Source of the DNA: an uncultured Tateyamaria sp.
GTDB taxonomy: Bacteria; Pseudomonadota; Alphaproteobacteria; Rhodobacterales; Rhodobacteraceae
Reading direction: 5' to 3'
Length of the DNA: 64,000 nucleotides
Assembly: GCF_947503705.1 (NCBI RefSeq)
Contig: NZ_CANNES010000002.1
Coordinates: forward strand, 62,001 to 126,000
Shown here: one piece after another, positions 1 to 10,788 of the stretch
How the letters are laid out: every line of letters starts with the position of its first letter
Position numbering within the stretch: position 1 is the first letter of the stretch
The notes under the pieces: generated by a model
The model's input: only the letters and a program-made list of their open reading frames with translations
Database searches by the model: none
Told to the model about the DNA's origin: nothing
Made by a program: the position numbers and the translations under genes

Positions 1-2241
1 AAACATGGGCAAGCGCCAACCAAATGCTTCGACATTTACAATCGACAAAAGCACCCAGGCCAGCGCGAGGCCCAGGGGGACCGAACATACAAAGACCAGC
101 ACCGCGAGTGCCAACGCGCGCAAAAGCTCCAACTGACCCAGGCGCCGCCGTGTGAGGCCCAACGCCCACACGGGCGCCAGTTGCGGCACGCGCAGATCGG
201 CCAAGGTCAAAAGGCTCATGAGGATGGCAAAGCCCGCCACGGTCAGGGTTAATGCGTTCAGGGCCGCGGTCACGGTAAAGGTCCGCTCGAAGACACTGAG
301 CGACATCTCCTTGATTGCGGACTGGTTGATCATGGCGCTTTGAGGGATGGCCAATGTATCGGCAATCTCAATGCGCAGCGCTTGGGTGTCATCGGTGCGG
401 ATACCAAATTGCCGTGGGGTCTGGCCGGGATAGAGCATATCAAAGACCGTCTCGGACACCACCACCTGGCCCAGGGGATTGCCGTAGTCCCCCACGACCG
501 CCGCAATGGGCAGAACCAGATCAGGGGCAATGGTAACCCTGTCGCCCGTCCACAGGTCTGCGCGGCGGGCCAGTTGTTCGTTTACTACGACCGCCTCGCC
601 TCGGGCGATCTTGTCCCAGGCCATGGGCAGCGCATCCAGAAAGGCCCAATTCTCGCGATAGGTTGGTCCGACCCGCACGCCAAAAACGCGCACAGGCAAA
701 CCAGCCACTTGGGTTTGAGTGGACATCAGAGGCAGCGTTTCGAGGTTTTTGTCAGCGAGGAACGCGGCGAGGGCATTGCTTTGCTCGGCCGTATCAACCT
801 GCACAAACAGCTCCGGTGCGAGCCGCTGATCGAGAAACCCGACAAAGGTCAGTCGAAAGCTCGACACCATCGTGGCCACGCCAATATTGGCCGAAATGGC
901 CAACAACAAGGCCATGAGCGCCAGGCTCAGCCCCGGCAATTGCTGGCGTGTGTCGGCCCAGAACCATTGCCAGATTGGGCCCTGAGCCGCACGTTGCATC
1001 GAGGACAAGGCGCGTTCGGCCAATACCGGAAGCGCCAGCGCCGCGCCGATCATCAGACAGGCCAGCAAGGCAAAGGCCGGGATCAATCCATCCGCCACGA
1101 TTGCCAACACGGCCGCAGCACCCAATAAGGCAACCGCCGCTACCATCTGCCACCGCAACCGACGTCCCGATGCCATGACCCATGCGCGCGGGCGCACGCT
1201 GGCCAGGATGGGCATGCGCGCGATCTGCCAGATCCGGCCTGCAAGCGCCGCCGCGGTACCCAGTACGGCGATCAAAAGCCCCGACAGCCACCATTCCGGG
1301 CGTAGCTGCAAGGTGCCAGACACTTGCGCCCCATAAAGGCCCCGCAATGTGGCCGCCACATCAGGCAACAACAGCGCTGCGATGACGTAACCCAGAACCA
1401 CGCCGATCACGGCACCCAAGGCGGCCAGGGTCAGCATTTCGATCGTGATCACCACCAGCAACATGCGCAAGGGTGCACCAATGGCCCGCAAGGTTCGGAT
1501 CATGCCGCGCCGTTGTTCAAACGCGAGACCGATTGTGCTGTGTACGATGAAAAGCCCCACTGCAAAGCTGAGCAAACCAAAGGCGGTCAGGTTCAGGTGG
1601 AAACTGTCGGTAAGCTGTCCGATATCGGCGGTCTGTTGGGCTGTCTGCACCCTCAGGTCAGGCGCGATGTCTGCCAGCGTCGGCCGGGTCATCGGCTGTT
1701 CCGGCAAGATGATCAGGCGGGACAGATCAGTGCGCCCCAGCACGTCCTGCACAACGCCGACGTCGCCAACCGCAACGCCCGGGGCGATGCCCGCATCCAC
1801 AATGACGCGCGCGTGCGCGTCCAAAGCCTGAGCCGTTTCTGCCGTTGCAAAGAGTTGCCCGGCCGCATCACCGATCATGGGCAAGGCATCTGTACCCGCC
1901 GTGGGCCCAAGGCCCGCAGGCGAGGTGAGCGGATCAATTCCAACCAGACGAACGCCTTCGAAAGGTGCGTCGATGACGGGTGAGACCAGCCAGCCGGCAC
2001 GGCGCAGCGCCACATATGTCTCTTGCGCGATCACGTTGCCCTGGCGCGGGACAAGTTGATCAAATTGGCCCTCACCCAAAGTGGCCGCCGCGGCGTCATA
2101 GCTGGCGCGTGCCTCACTGTTGATCGCCTGAACGCCAGACCAAAGCCCTGTGGCCAGCGCCAACCCCACGAGATAGGCAAAAAGCTGGATCGGATTGCGC
2201 CGCCAATGAGACAAGAGCGCAGCAAGGCAGGCCCAAATCAT
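1..2241 (-). CDS. ABC transporter permease, FtsX/MacB-like (3' end outside window)
   Basis: The frame stays open from an ATG at 2241 down to base 1, giving at least 747 codons, so the gene is cut by the window edge near its C-terminus. The N-terminus reads [20 protein letters not shown], one basic stretch then a membrane helix. The last visible residues contain VNVEAFGWRLP, a motif typical of the final FtsX domain of large permeases, preceded by a hydrophobic helix. Several other hydrophobic stretches lie between, as expected for a permease with two FtsX domains of about 800 residues. The start overlaps the stop of the ATPase gene by ATGA, so the two are translationally coupled and form one exporter or lipoprotein-release type complex in the inner membrane. 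The substrate cannot be told from sequence. Confidence 0.85.
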   Translation of the reverse strand, partial: MIWACLAALLSHWRRNPIQLFAYLVGLALATGLWSGVQAINSEARASYDAAAATLGEGQFDQLVPRQGNVIAQETYVALRRAGWLVSPVIDAPFEGVRLVGIDPLTSPAGLGPTAGTDALPMIGDAAGQLFATAETAQALDAHARVIVDAGIAPGVAVGDVGVVQDVLGRTDLSRLIILPEQPMTRPTLADIAPDLRVQTAQQTADIGQLTDSFHLNLTAFGLLSFAVGLFIVHSTIGLAFEQRRGMIRTLRAIGAPLRMLLVVITIEMLTLAALGAVIGVVLGYVIAALLLPDVAATLRGLYGAQVSGTLQLRPEWWLSGLLIAVLGTAAALAGRIWQIARMPILASVRPRAWVMASGRRLRWQMVAAVALLGAAAVLAIVADGLIPAFALLACLMIGAALALPVLAERALSSMQRAAQGPIWQWFWADTRQQLPGLSLALMALLLAISANIGVATMVSSFRLTFVGFLDQRLAPELFVQVDTAEQSNALAAFLADKNLETLPLMSTQTQVAGLPVRVFGVRVGPTYRENWAFLDALPMAWDKIARGEAVVVNEQLARRADLWTGDRVTIAPDLVLPIAAVVGDYGNPLGQVVVSETVFDMLYPGQTPRQFGIRTDDTQALRIEIADTLAIPQSAMINQSAIKEMSLSVFERTFTVTAALNALTLTVAGFAILMSLLTLADLRVPQLAPVWALGLTRRRLGQLELLRALALAVLVFVCSVPLGLALAWVLLSIVNVEAFGWRLPMF

Positions 2242-2894
2242 GTGATCAGACCGCCCGCCAAGTGAAATTCGCGGTCCATCCGGGCCGCAACCTTGGGCGA
2301 ATGGGTCACGACCAACAGCGCCGCGCCGGTATCTGCGACAAGCGCGAGCATCTGATCCAACACGGTAGCGGCTGTTGTTTCATCCAGATTGCCGGTGGGC
2401 TCATCAGCCAGCAGCAATTTTGGTTTGGCCGCCAAAGCGCGTGCGATAGCGACCCGTTGTTGTTGCCCGCCGGACAGGGTTTCCGGATATTTGTCCAGAT
2501 GGTCGGCCAAGCCCAGCACGCCAACGAGATGGTCACGAAAAGCCGGATCGTCCCGCCCTGCCAGTCGGGCCTGAAAGGAGATATTGGCCGCGACGCTCAG
2601 CGACGGGATCAGGTTGAACTGTTGGAAAACCAGCGCGATGTCTGTGCGGCGCAGCGCTGCGCGGCCACCATCATCCATCGCGCGCAGATCGTGACCACAG
2701 ACGTGCACATCACCTGCGTCCGCCTGCTCCAACCCGCCCGCGATATGCAGCAGCGTGCTTTTGCCGCTACCGGATTCGCCGGTCAGCGCCAGGGTTTGCT
2801 GCGCTTCCATCCCAAAGGACACGCCACGCAAGACGGGCACAGACCCATCCGTGTCCGTAAATGCCTTTTGGACACCGTTGAATTCAAGCAGCAT
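2238..2894 (-). CDS. ABC transporter ATP-binding protein, LolD/MacB type
   Basis: This 218-residue cytoplasmic ATPase shows a Walker A motif (GESGSGKST), a Q-loop ([12 protein letters not shown]), the signature [15 protein letters not shown] and a Walker B followed by DEPTGNLDE. The DEPTGNLD form is typical of the LolD/MacB/FtsE group that works with FtsX-fold permeases, which fits the coupled permease gene. I chose the ATG at 2894 because AAGGGGA stands just upstream; an in-frame ATG at 2957 would add 21 residues unlike the family. It is transcribed away from the polyol operon. Function is energising the permease; cargo is unknown. Confidence 0.9.
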   Translation of the reverse strand: MLLEFNGVQKAFTDTDGSVPVLRGVSFGMEAQQTLALTGESGSGKSTLLHIAGGLEQADAGDVHVCGHDLRAMDDGGRAALRRTDIALVFQQFNLIPSLSVAANISFQARLAGRDDPAFRDHLVGVLGLADHLDKYPETLSGGQQQRVAIARALAAKPKLLLADEPTGNLDETTAATVLDQMLALVADTGAALLVVTHSPKVAARMDREFHLAGGLIT

Positions 2895-3275
2895 ACCGTT
2901 CCCCTTGCCGACCCCATAGGTATGCCATCGCAAAGAGTTTGACAGGACGCAGGACAAAAAACTGCGCGGCCTGGATTTGCCCTCACAGGGCGAATTGCGA
3001 ACGTCGAAACCGCAGATGCCAATCTGTCAGGCACTCTGCGGCAATTTTGAGCAGCGGCTCTCAGGATTGGAAAAAACTGGCCGTAGGTGACGATTCGCAA
3101 TGCGCAACTGCTGGAAATTTTTAGGCTCACCTCGTTCAAAACGGGCAAACTTCGTACCAAAATGTAGATTTTGTATGTGTGTTTGCGGGTATGATATTGG
3201 CGGACGCCCCTCGGAATGTGTCAACATAAAGACACGAAGAAAATCAACGGACCTGTGATTTCTGGGAGGAACAAC
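2895..3275. promoter_or_regulatory. Divergent intergenic region upstream of the ABC exporter and the smo operon
   Basis: This 381-base gap separates the minus-strand exporter genes from the plus-strand polyol operon and must hold promoters for both. I could not fix a convincing -35/-10 pair. A short inverted repeat, GTGTC at 3218-3222 and GACAC at 3231-3235, lies about 40 bases before the smoE start and could be a regulator site or leader hairpin. CCAATC at 3019-3024 and GATTGG at 3065-3070 form a looser pair. The AraC-type regulator in the operon is the natural candidate to bind here. No gene is evident in the gap. Confidence 0.5.
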
Positions 3276-4571
3276 ATGAAATCTCTACGTAACTCGGCCC
3301 TTGGCCTGACTCTGGGCGTGGCCGCTGCCTCGACTGCGTTTGCCGATGGCCATGCCAAAGAATTGACAATTGCGATCGTGAACAATGGTCACATGATCAA
3401 CATGCAAAAGGTCGCCGAAGCCTATACCGAAGAAACCGGTGTTGCCCTGAACTGGGTGTCGCTGGAAGAGGGCGTTCTGCGCGAGCAGGTCACATCGGAC
3501 ACCGCCACCGGCGGCGGTCAGTACGACATCATCAACATCGGCATGCAGGAAGCACCCATCTGGGGTCAAGCAGGCTGGATCGAGCCGCTGGAATTCGGCG
3601 CAGACTATGACGTTGACGACATGCTGCCTGCCATGCGCAACGGTTTGTCCCATGACGGTACGCTTTATGCGGCGCCGTTCTACGGTGAATCGTCCATGGT
3701 CATGTACCGCAAGGACCTGACAGACGCTGCTGGCGTCACAATCGCGGACAACGACAGCTGGGACAACGTGAAGGCCGCAGCCGCAGCCATCCACGACCCC
3801 GACAATGGCGTCTACGGTGCCTGCCTGCGTGGTAAGCCGGGTTGGGGCGACAACATGGCGTTCGTGACGACAGTCGTGAACTCCTTCGGTGGTGCCTGGT
3901 TCGACGCGGACTTTAAACCAACTCTGGAATCCGACGAATGGAAAGCAGCCATCAACTTCTACGTTGACCTGCTGGGCACATATGGCCCTCCCGGCTCCGA
4001 AGGTAACTCCTTCAACGAGATCCTGGCCCTCTACAACGAAGGCAAATGCGGCATGTGGATCGACGCCACAATTGCGGCCTCGTTCCTTGAAGTTGACGGT
4101 GTTGCATACGCTCAGTCGCCAAATGCTGGTAACCCGGTTGGCGCGAACTGGCTGTGGGCATGGGCAATGGCTGTTCCTGCAGGCACAGAGAATGCGGCAG
4201 AAGCCAAAGCATTCATCGAGTGGGCCACATCCAAAGACTACATCCAAGCCGTTGGCAACCACCCAGACTTTGGTTGGGGTTCCGTTCCAACAGGTACACG
4301 TGCGTCGACATATGCGATCCCTGAGTTCCAAGCTGTTGCCGGTTTTGCCGCAGCTGAGAAAGCAGCGATTGACTCGGCGGCACCTGAAGCAACTGACATC
4401 AAGCCTTACGTAGGCGTTCAGTTTGCTGCGATCCCCGAATTCCCCGAAGTGGGTTCGGCCGTCGCTCAGGAAATCGCGGCAGCTCTGTCCGGTGCCAAGT
4501 CGGTTGACGAAGCTCTGGCAGCCAGCCAAGCGGCAGCCGATGCCATCATGAAGGAAGCGGGTTACTACTAA
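3276..4571 (+). CDS. smoE: Polyol (sorbitol/mannitol) ABC transporter substrate-binding protein
   Basis: This 431-residue periplasmic protein starts at the ATG at 3276 after GGGAGGA; an upstream frame start at 3216 is unlikely. It has a classic Sec signal peptide (MKSLRNSALGLTLGVAAAS, cleavage probably after AFA) and the body of a family 1 extracellular solute-binding protein, including the run WLWAWAMAVPAG and the repeated pattern of family 1 sugar binders. Identification as SmoE rests mainly on context: two permeases, a sorbitol dehydrogenase-like SDR, a mannitol dehydrogenase and a sugar-type ATPase follow on the same strand, as in the polyol locus of Rhodobacter sphaeroides. It should capture hexitols in the periplasm. 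The exact polyol preference cannot be read from sequence. Confidence 0.88.
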   Translation: MKSLRNSALGLTLGVAAASTAFADGHAKELTIAIVNNGHMINMQKVAEAYTEETGVALNWVSLEEGVLREQVTSDTATGGGQYDIINIGMQEAPIWGQAGWIEPLEFGADYDVDDMLPAMRNGLSHDGTLYAAPFYGESSMVMYRKDLTDAAGVTIADNDSWDNVKAAAAAIHDPDNGVYGACLRGKPGWGDNMAFVTTVVNSFGGAWFDADFKPTLESDEWKAAINFYVDLLGTYGPPGSEGNSFNEILALYNEGKCGMWIDATIAASFLEVDGVAYAQSPNAGNPVGANWLWAWAMAVPAGTENAAEAKAFIEWATSKDYIQAVGNHPDFGWGSVPTGTRASTYAIPEFQAVAGFAAAEKAAIDSAAPEATDIKPYVGVQFAAIPEFPEVGSAVAQEIAAALSGAKSVDEALAASQAAADAIMKEAGYY

Positions 4572-4590
4572 CCCTTCCGCCTAAATGACA

Positions 4591-4624
4591 GAAAGGTCCG
4601 GTCGGTTTTGATATCGGGCCTTTC
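4591..4624 (+). promoter_or_regulatory. Intercistronic stem-loop after smoE
   Basis: GAAAGGTCC at 4591-4599 pairs with GGGCCTTTC at 4616-4624, a nine-pair stem with one G-U pair and a loop of about 16 bases. It lies 20 bases after the smoE stop and is followed by CACCCCC, not a T run. Hairpins at this place in binding-protein operons usually protect the upstream message or partly terminate, so that binding protein is made in excess over permeases. That role here is inferred from position. Confidence 0.55.
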
Positions 4625-4747
4625 ACCCCCAGCGGATAGCCCTGTTTGGTTTGGCCCTCGCGCCCGTTTCCTGCGCCGCTGCTTGACACACGACAAACGC
4701 TTTCAACACACTCAGTGCAACTCTCGATTTGCAAGGGATCTCTAGAC

Positions 4748-5686
4748 ATGGCCGATAGAACGATACCCAAATTGCTCCAAACACCTGCCGTTGTGCTGCT
4801 GCTGATTTGGATGCTCGTCCCCCTCAGCATGACGCTCTATTTCTCTTTCATCCGCTACGTACTGAACAGCCTGCGGCGCCCCGAGTGGACGACGCCCAGC
4901 ATCAGCAACTGGCGTGGCTTCGGGAACTATGAATACGTTCTCAACGCCAAGGACTTCTGGTTCGCCATCCAAAACTCTGTCCTGATCGTCAGCAGCATTC
5001 TGGTCCTGACAGTCATCCTGGGCCTCGGCATCGCGGTCCTGGTCAACCGGACCTTCCCCGGGCGCGGCATTGTGCGGGTCCTGTTGATCTCGCCCTTCTT
5101 TGTGATGCCTGCGGTGAACGCGGTTTTGTGGATCAACATGATCCTCGATCCGGTCCTGGGCCTGCAAGGGATCGCAGTGGGCGGCCTGAACAACATAATC
5201 GACGGGCTACGCGACTTCCCGGTTCTGGGCGCCTTCTTCTCGCTTTGGCCAGAACTTGAACCGATCTCGTTCCGAGCCACGCAAACCTCGGCCTATGCGG
5301 TCATCATGATGGTGACATGGCAATGGACGCCCTTTGCGGTGCTGATCTTCATGACCTCATTGCAATCCGAGGACGAGTCGCAAAAAGAAGCGGCTACCCT
5401 GGACGGTGCAGGCGCATGGTCGCAATTCATCAACCTGACGGTGCCCCACCTGGCGCGGCCCATCGCAATCGTCGTGATGATCCAGTCGATCTTTCACCTG
5501 TCGCTTTATGCCGAGATCGAAATCGTCAGCCGCGGGAATGGGAACAAGAACCTGCCCTACCTGATCGGTGAATTCACCTCCAACAATATCGGTGCTGCAA
5601 GCGCCACGGGCATCTTCGCCGTAATCCTTGCCAACATCATCGCAATCTTCTTGCTGCGTATGGTTGGCAAAAGTCTGATGGACTAA
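4748..5686 (+). CDS. smoF: Polyol ABC transporter permease 1
   Basis: This is a 312-residue inner-membrane permease of the MalF/UgpA class. The start at 4748 follows AAGGGATCT; the frame is open from 4646 but the extra residues are not membrane-protein-like. Hydrophobic helices are visible from residue 10 onward (VVLLLIWMLVPLSMTLYFSF), and the cytoplasmic EAA loop that docks the ATPase reads EAATLDGAGAWSQFINLTVP. It pairs with the second permease 12 bases downstream and with SmoK. The 176-base gap after smoE contains the stem-loop described separately, which suggests the permeases are expressed below smoE. Confidence 0.9.
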   Translation: MADRTIPKLLQTPAVVLLLIWMLVPLSMTLYFSFIRYVLNSLRRPEWTTPSISNWRGFGNYEYVLNAKDFWFAIQNSVLIVSSILVLTVILGLGIAVLVNRTFPGRGIVRVLLISPFFVMPAVNAVLWINMILDPVLGLQGIAVGGLNNIIDGLRDFPVLGAFFSLWPELEPISFRATQTSAYAVIMMVTWQWTPFAVLIFMTSLQSEDESQKEAATLDGAGAWSQFINLTVPHLARPIAIVVMIQSIFHLSLYAEIEIVSRGNGNKNLPYLIGEFTSNNIGAASATGIFAVILANIIAIFLLRMVGKSLMD

Positions 5687-5698
5687 GGGGAAAGACCA

Positions 5699-6535
5699 AT
5701 GGCAACTGTCGCTCAAACTTCCAAATTCAGTAACATCTTCTGGCCCGTCGTGGCCTGGGTTGTGGCCCTGATCTTCTTCTTTCCGATCTTCTGGCTGGTC
5801 TTCACCAGCTTCAAGACAGACGCCGACGCGGTGAAGCCGGAGTTCCTGTTCTTCTTCACGCCGACGCTGGAAAACTACACCAACATGACCGAGAACTACG
5901 ATTACTGGCGCTTTGCCATCAACTCAGTCATCACCTCGACCTTCGCTACGCTCTTTGCACTTTTCGTGGGCGTGCCATCGGCCTATGCCATGGCGTTCAA
6001 CCCGTCCCGCCACACCAAGGACATCCTGATGTGGATGCTGTCGACCAAGATGCTGCCCGCTGCGGCCGTGCTTTATCCTATGACCTTCCTGACCAAGAAC
6101 TTCCTGGGCATCTTTGACACCCACTTCCTGGTCATTCTGGTCCTGTGTCTGATCAACCTGCCCATCGTGATCTGGATGCTATTCACCTATTTCAAAGAGA
6201 TCCCCAAAGAGATCATCGAAGCCTCGAAAATGGACGGCGTCACCACTTGGGGCGAGATCAAGGATATCCTGATCCCGCTGGCCTGGGGTGGCGTGGCCTC
6301 TACGGCGCTGCTTTGCTTCATCTTCTGCTGGAACGAAGCATACTGGACCGTGCGTCTGACCACGACCGAGGCGGCGACGCTGTCCAAGCTGATCGAAGGT
6401 AACCGCGCGCCCGAGGGCCTCTTCTTTGGCCGGTTGTCGGCTGTGTCCACGGCTGCCGTCGGCCCGATCATCGTGCTGGGCTGGTTCTGTCAGAAACAGC
6501 TGGTCCAAGGCCTGACATTCGGGGCGGTGAAGTAA
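5699..6535 (+). CDS. smoG: Polyol ABC transporter permease 2
   Basis: This 278-residue permease of the MalG class begins with a long first helix (VVAWVVALIFFFPIFWLVF) and carries the EAA docking loop EASKMDGVTTWGEIKDILIP. Six hydrophobic segments are visible and the length is normal for the family. The start codon follows AAGGGGAAAGACC. Its stop codon overlaps the next start as TAATG, so the dehydrogenase behind it is coupled in translation. It forms the second half of the polyol channel with SmoF. Confidence 0.9.
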   Translation: MATVAQTSKFSNIFWPVVAWVVALIFFFPIFWLVFTSFKTDADAVKPEFLFFFTPTLENYTNMTENYDYWRFAINSVITSTFATLFALFVGVPSAYAMAFNPSRHTKDILMWMLSTKMLPAAAVLYPMTFLTKNFLGIFDTHFLVILVLCLINLPIVIWMLFTYFKEIPKEIIEASKMDGVTTWGEIKDILIPLAWGGVASTALLCFIFCWNEAYWTVRLTTTEAATLSKLIEGNRAPEGLFFGRLSAVSTAAVGPIIVLGWFCQKQLVQGLTFGAVK

Positions 6536-7299
6536 TGACCCTGAACGCGGCCCCCACGGATCTCACTGGCAAAACTGCCCTTGTCACCGGCGCTGCCGGC
6601 GGCATCGGCGCCAGTGCAGTGGCGCATTTTGCGGCGCTGGGGGCCACGGTCTATGCCACGGATATCGCGGACAGCTTTGATGGGCCCGCAACATATGCCA
6701 AGTTCGACATGGCCAGCGAAGACGGGCTGAGTGCCCTCACGGACTGGATCACCGAGATCAAGCCTGACATCCTGTTCAACAATGCCGCCCTCTTTGCCAT
6801 GGGCAGCATTCTCGAAGAAGGCGATCTGGCCCAACTCGACAAACTCTTTGGTGTCAATGTACGCGGTTTCTATGCCGTCATGCAGGCGTGCGCCAAATCG
6901 ATGGTGGCAGAGGGCAAGCCCGGGTCCATCATCAATCTTGCCTCCCAAGCAGGACATCGCGGCGAAGCTTTGGTGGCGCATTATTGCGCGACCAAAGCCG
7001 CCGTGATCAGTTACACACAATCGGCTGCATTGGCCCTTGCCCCGCACAAGATCCGCGTCAACGCGATCAGCCCCGGTGTGATCGACACGCCGATGTGGGC
7101 CACCGTTGACGCCCTGTTTGCCCGGTTTGAGGGCAAGGAACTTGGCCAAAAGAAACGCGAAGTCGGCGAGGCTGTGCCCCTTGGCTACATGGGTACACCG
7201 GACGACGTGGCTCGCGCCGCGGTCTTTCTGGCCAGCGATCAATCAGCGTATATGACCGCCCAGACCATCGGTGTCGATGGCGGCAATGTGTTGAGGTAG
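6535..7299 (+). CDS. smoS: Sorbitol (L-iditol 2-) dehydrogenase-like SDR
   Basis: This is a 254-residue cytoplasmic short-chain dehydrogenase. The NAD-binding glycine motif TGAAGGIG is at residues 18-25, the NNAA motif near 82-85, and the catalytic set is Ser137, Tyr150 and Lys154 in YCATK. The stretch NLASQAGHRGEALV and the end VDGGN match the SmoS/galactitol-dehydrogenase group, which oxidises sorbitol to fructose and galactitol to tagatose with NAD. It overlaps smoG by one base. Its place inside the transporter operon supports a role in the first oxidation of imported polyol. Other hexitols remain possible substrates. Confidence 0.85.
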   Translation: MTLNAAPTDLTGKTALVTGAAGGIGASAVAHFAALGATVYATDIADSFDGPATYAKFDMASEDGLSALTDWITEIKPDILFNNAALFAMGSILEEGDLAQLDKLFGVNVRGFYAVMQACAKSMVAEGKPGSIINLASQAGHRGEALVAHYCATKAAVISYTQSAALALAPHKIRVNAISPGVIDTPMWATVDALFARFEGKELGQKKREVGEAVPLGYMGTPDDVARAAVFLASDQSAYMTAQTIGVDGGNVLR

Positions 7300-7303
7300 G
7301 GCC

Positions 7304-8197
7304 ATGTCGATTATTGAACCCAAGATCGAGCTTGTGGATCGAACAACCCGGTCGATCCGTTACCTGGAACACGGCTGGCCCACGGAACTCTGCCGCTGGC
7401 ACGCCCATGAAGAATACGAATTGCACCTGATCGTGGCGACACGGGGCAAAGCCTTTGTCGGCGACTATATCGGTGACTTCGAGGCCGGTGATCTGTTCCT
7501 GACGGGCCCGAACCTGCCCCACAACTGGGTCACCGACAAGGTGTGGACCGAACCGCTTGAGATGCGGGACATGCTGGTCCAGTTCAGCCACGAAAGCTTT
7601 GAGAAACTAGCCGAAGGGTTCCCCGAGTTCAATGAGGTGCGCAATATGCTGACCCTCGCACAGTCGGGAATCCAGTTCCAGGGCTTCAACCCCACCTTTG
7701 CGCGTGGCCATTTCGAGAGCATCCGCAACAATGAAGGCCCCGAACGCATTCTGGCCTTCATCCGTTTCCTTGTCCGCCTCAATGAACATGCGGAGAAAAA
7801 GGTGCTGTCGGTGAGCAAACTGGTGCAAGCCGGGGGTGGCAGCAAACATGCCCGCATTGGCGAGGCCGTGGATTACATCGTGTCCAACTTCAAGGAAGAG
7901 ATGTCTGTGGCCCAGGCGGCAGAAAAGGCTCGCATGACCCAAGCCACATTCAGCCGGAATTTTCAGGCCGTGACGGGGCACAAATTCGTGGAATTCGTCA
8001 ACAGCGTCCGCATCGGACAGGCCTGCGGGATGCTCTACGCCACCGATGATCCGATCTCGAAAATCAGCTTGCAGGCCGGGTTCCAGAACCTTGCCAACTT
8101 CAATCGGCATTTCTTGAAAGTGAAGGGCATGACCCCGTCAGAATACCGCGAAACCGCGCGCAAAGACCTTGCCCCCACTCTGGAGCATTCATCATGA
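7304..8197 (+). CDS. AraC-family transcriptional regulator of the polyol operon
   Basis: This 297-residue protein has an N-terminal cupin-like sensor half (WHAHEEYELHLIV, with paired His and Glu, near residue 30) and a C-terminal double helix-turn-helix from about residue 185 (MSVAQAAEKARMTQATFSRNF, then ISKISLQAGFQNLANFNRHF). It lies inside the operon, four bases after smoS, and its stop overlaps the mtlK start as ATGA. It most likely senses a polyol or its keto product and activates the promoter before smoE, giving positive feedback because it is part of the same transcript. Ligand and sites are not shown by the sequence. Confidence 0.88.
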   Translation: MSIIEPKIELVDRTTRSIRYLEHGWPTELCRWHAHEEYELHLIVATRGKAFVGDYIGDFEAGDLFLTGPNLPHNWVTDKVWTEPLEMRDMLVQFSHESFEKLAEGFPEFNEVRNMLTLAQSGIQFQGFNPTFARGHFESIRNNEGPERILAFIRFLVRLNEHAEKKVLSVSKLVQAGGGSKHARIGEAVDYIVSNFKEEMSVAQAAEKARMTQATFSRNFQAVTGHKFVEFVNSVRIGQACGMLYATDDPISKISLQAGFQNLANFNRHFLKVKGMTPSEYRETARKDLAPTLEHSS

Positions 8198-9602
8198 ACC
8201 TGTCCACGACATCGCGGGTCCATGCGACCACCTATGACCGGGCTGCGTGCGCCATTGGCGTGGTGCATCTGGGCTTTGGGGCGTTCCACCGGGCGCATCA
8301 GGCAGTGTATCTTGATGACTACATGGATGCATCAGGCGATCTGCGCTGGGGAATTGCCGCGGTAAATCTGCGCGCCTCCGAGGCGGGACAATTCCAGAAA
8401 GCGGCAGAAGACACAGCGCGTCATGACGGCTATTTCCTGAAATCGGTATCCGCCAAGGGCGAAGAGACCCTGCGCCGCGTCCGTGCTCACGTCTATTTCG
8501 CGGATTGGAGCGATGCGCCCGCCCCGACAGAGGCCCTTTTGGCCGCCCCGTCGGTGCACCTGGTTACGATCACTGTCACCGAAAGCGGCTATTACACCGA
8601 TCCGAATGGCAACTTGAACCGCCAGAACCCGGTCATCGCCAGCGAAGTCTCAGGGGCATCGGCCAGCAGCGTCTATGGCTATCTGCGTGCGGCCCTGCGC
8701 CAGCGTATGGAGCAGTCGGGCGCGCCTTTGACCATCGCGTGCTGTGACAACATCCGCCAGAACGGCAAGATGCTGCGCCGCAACCTCATGGACTATCTCG
8801 AGGCCTGCAATGATGCGGCCCTGGCCAAATGGGTCAGCGAAAATGTCGCCTTCCCCTGCTCGATGGTGGATCGGATCACGCCGCGCAGTTCAGACGCCCT
8901 GGCGGCAGATCTGTCTGCTCTCATTGGTGTGGACGTGACCTCGCCCATCATGGCCGAAGACTTCATGCAATGGGTGCTTCAGGACAGTGCCAGTGGCCCT
9001 ATGCCCGATCTGGGTCGGGCTGGCGTGACTGTCACCTCGGATGTGGACCCGTATGAGGAAACCAAGATCCGCGTGCTGAACGGCGGCCACACAGCGTTGT
9101 GCTATCTGGCCGCGCTCAAAGGGGTCGAAACCTTTGATGCCGCCATGCGAGTGCCTGAACTCAACGCGCATTTCCACAACTTTGAAAGCCGCGAAGTTCT
9201 GCCTGCGATTACACTGCCCCTGCCCTTTTCAAAGGACTTATACCTGTCGCAGATTGCCGACCGCTTTGGCAACCGCGCCATTGGCGACACCGTCGCGCGC
9301 ATTTGTGCCGATGGCATGGCCAAGTTCCCGATCTTTATCCAACCCACGCTGCGGGGCTGTTTTGAGCAGGGGATCATGCCGATCCACACCATCCGCAGCA
9401 TCGCCAGTTGGCATGTGTTCGCAAGCCATGTGGCGGCGGGCAAAATACCCTTTGACTACGTCGAACCACAGTGGAGCGCGCTGAGCGCGATGCTGGGCAC
9501 TGACGCCTTTATCACCAGTCGCCAGCTCTGGAGCGACCTTCCCGAAACATATCCAGAATTCGCGGACGCGTTGCGCCGCGAGATTGCAGAAATGGAGACA
9601 AA

Positions 9603-9615
<13 letters not shown>
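8194..9615 (+). CDS. mtlK: Mannitol 2-dehydrogenase / polyol dehydrogenase
   Basis: This 473-residue protein belongs to the long-chain polyol-specific dehydrogenase family (mannitol, D-arabinitol, fructuronate reductases). The N-terminal Rossmann motif reads [17 protein letters not shown] (residues about 26-42), and the conserved active-site block [15 protein letters not shown] lies near residue 290, with the catalytic lysine and the Asn-His pair. It would oxidise mannitol to fructose with NAD in the cytoplasm. It starts on the ATGA shared with the AraC gene and overlaps smoK by 13 bases. No fructokinase or xylulokinase is in the window, so the next step is encoded elsewhere. Confidence 0.9.
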
Positions 9616-10637
<1,022 letters not shown>

Positions 10638-10663
10638 TTAGCCCACATTGCCGAACAAAACCG

Positions 10664-10696
10664 GGCCTGACCTTTGCCAAAGGGTCAGGCCTTTTT
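10664..10696 (+). terminator. Rho-independent terminator of the polyol operon
   Basis: GGCCTGACC (10664-10672) pairs perfectly with GGTCAGGCC (10683-10691); the inner TTT/AAA bases extend the stem, and TTTTT follows at 10692-10696. It stands 27 bases after the smoK stop and separates the operon from the kinase genes. Confidence 0.92.
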
Positions 10697-10788
10697 CGTG
10701 CCAGGGGGTGAAACGATACCGATAGCGTCACACCGCATTTGCCGCTAGCCTGACCTGAACGGTATTTGAGCCTTTCAGACAAAGCGAT

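Noticed and set aside
340-1128. Long plus-strand frame of 262 codons
   Set aside because: It is the complement of the FtsX-type permease, which runs open on the minus strand through the whole region; its translation has no domain-like pattern.
3285-4529. 414-codon minus-strand frame opposite smoE
   Set aside because: Shadow of the binding-protein gene; Cys-, Val- and His-rich composition with no family signal.
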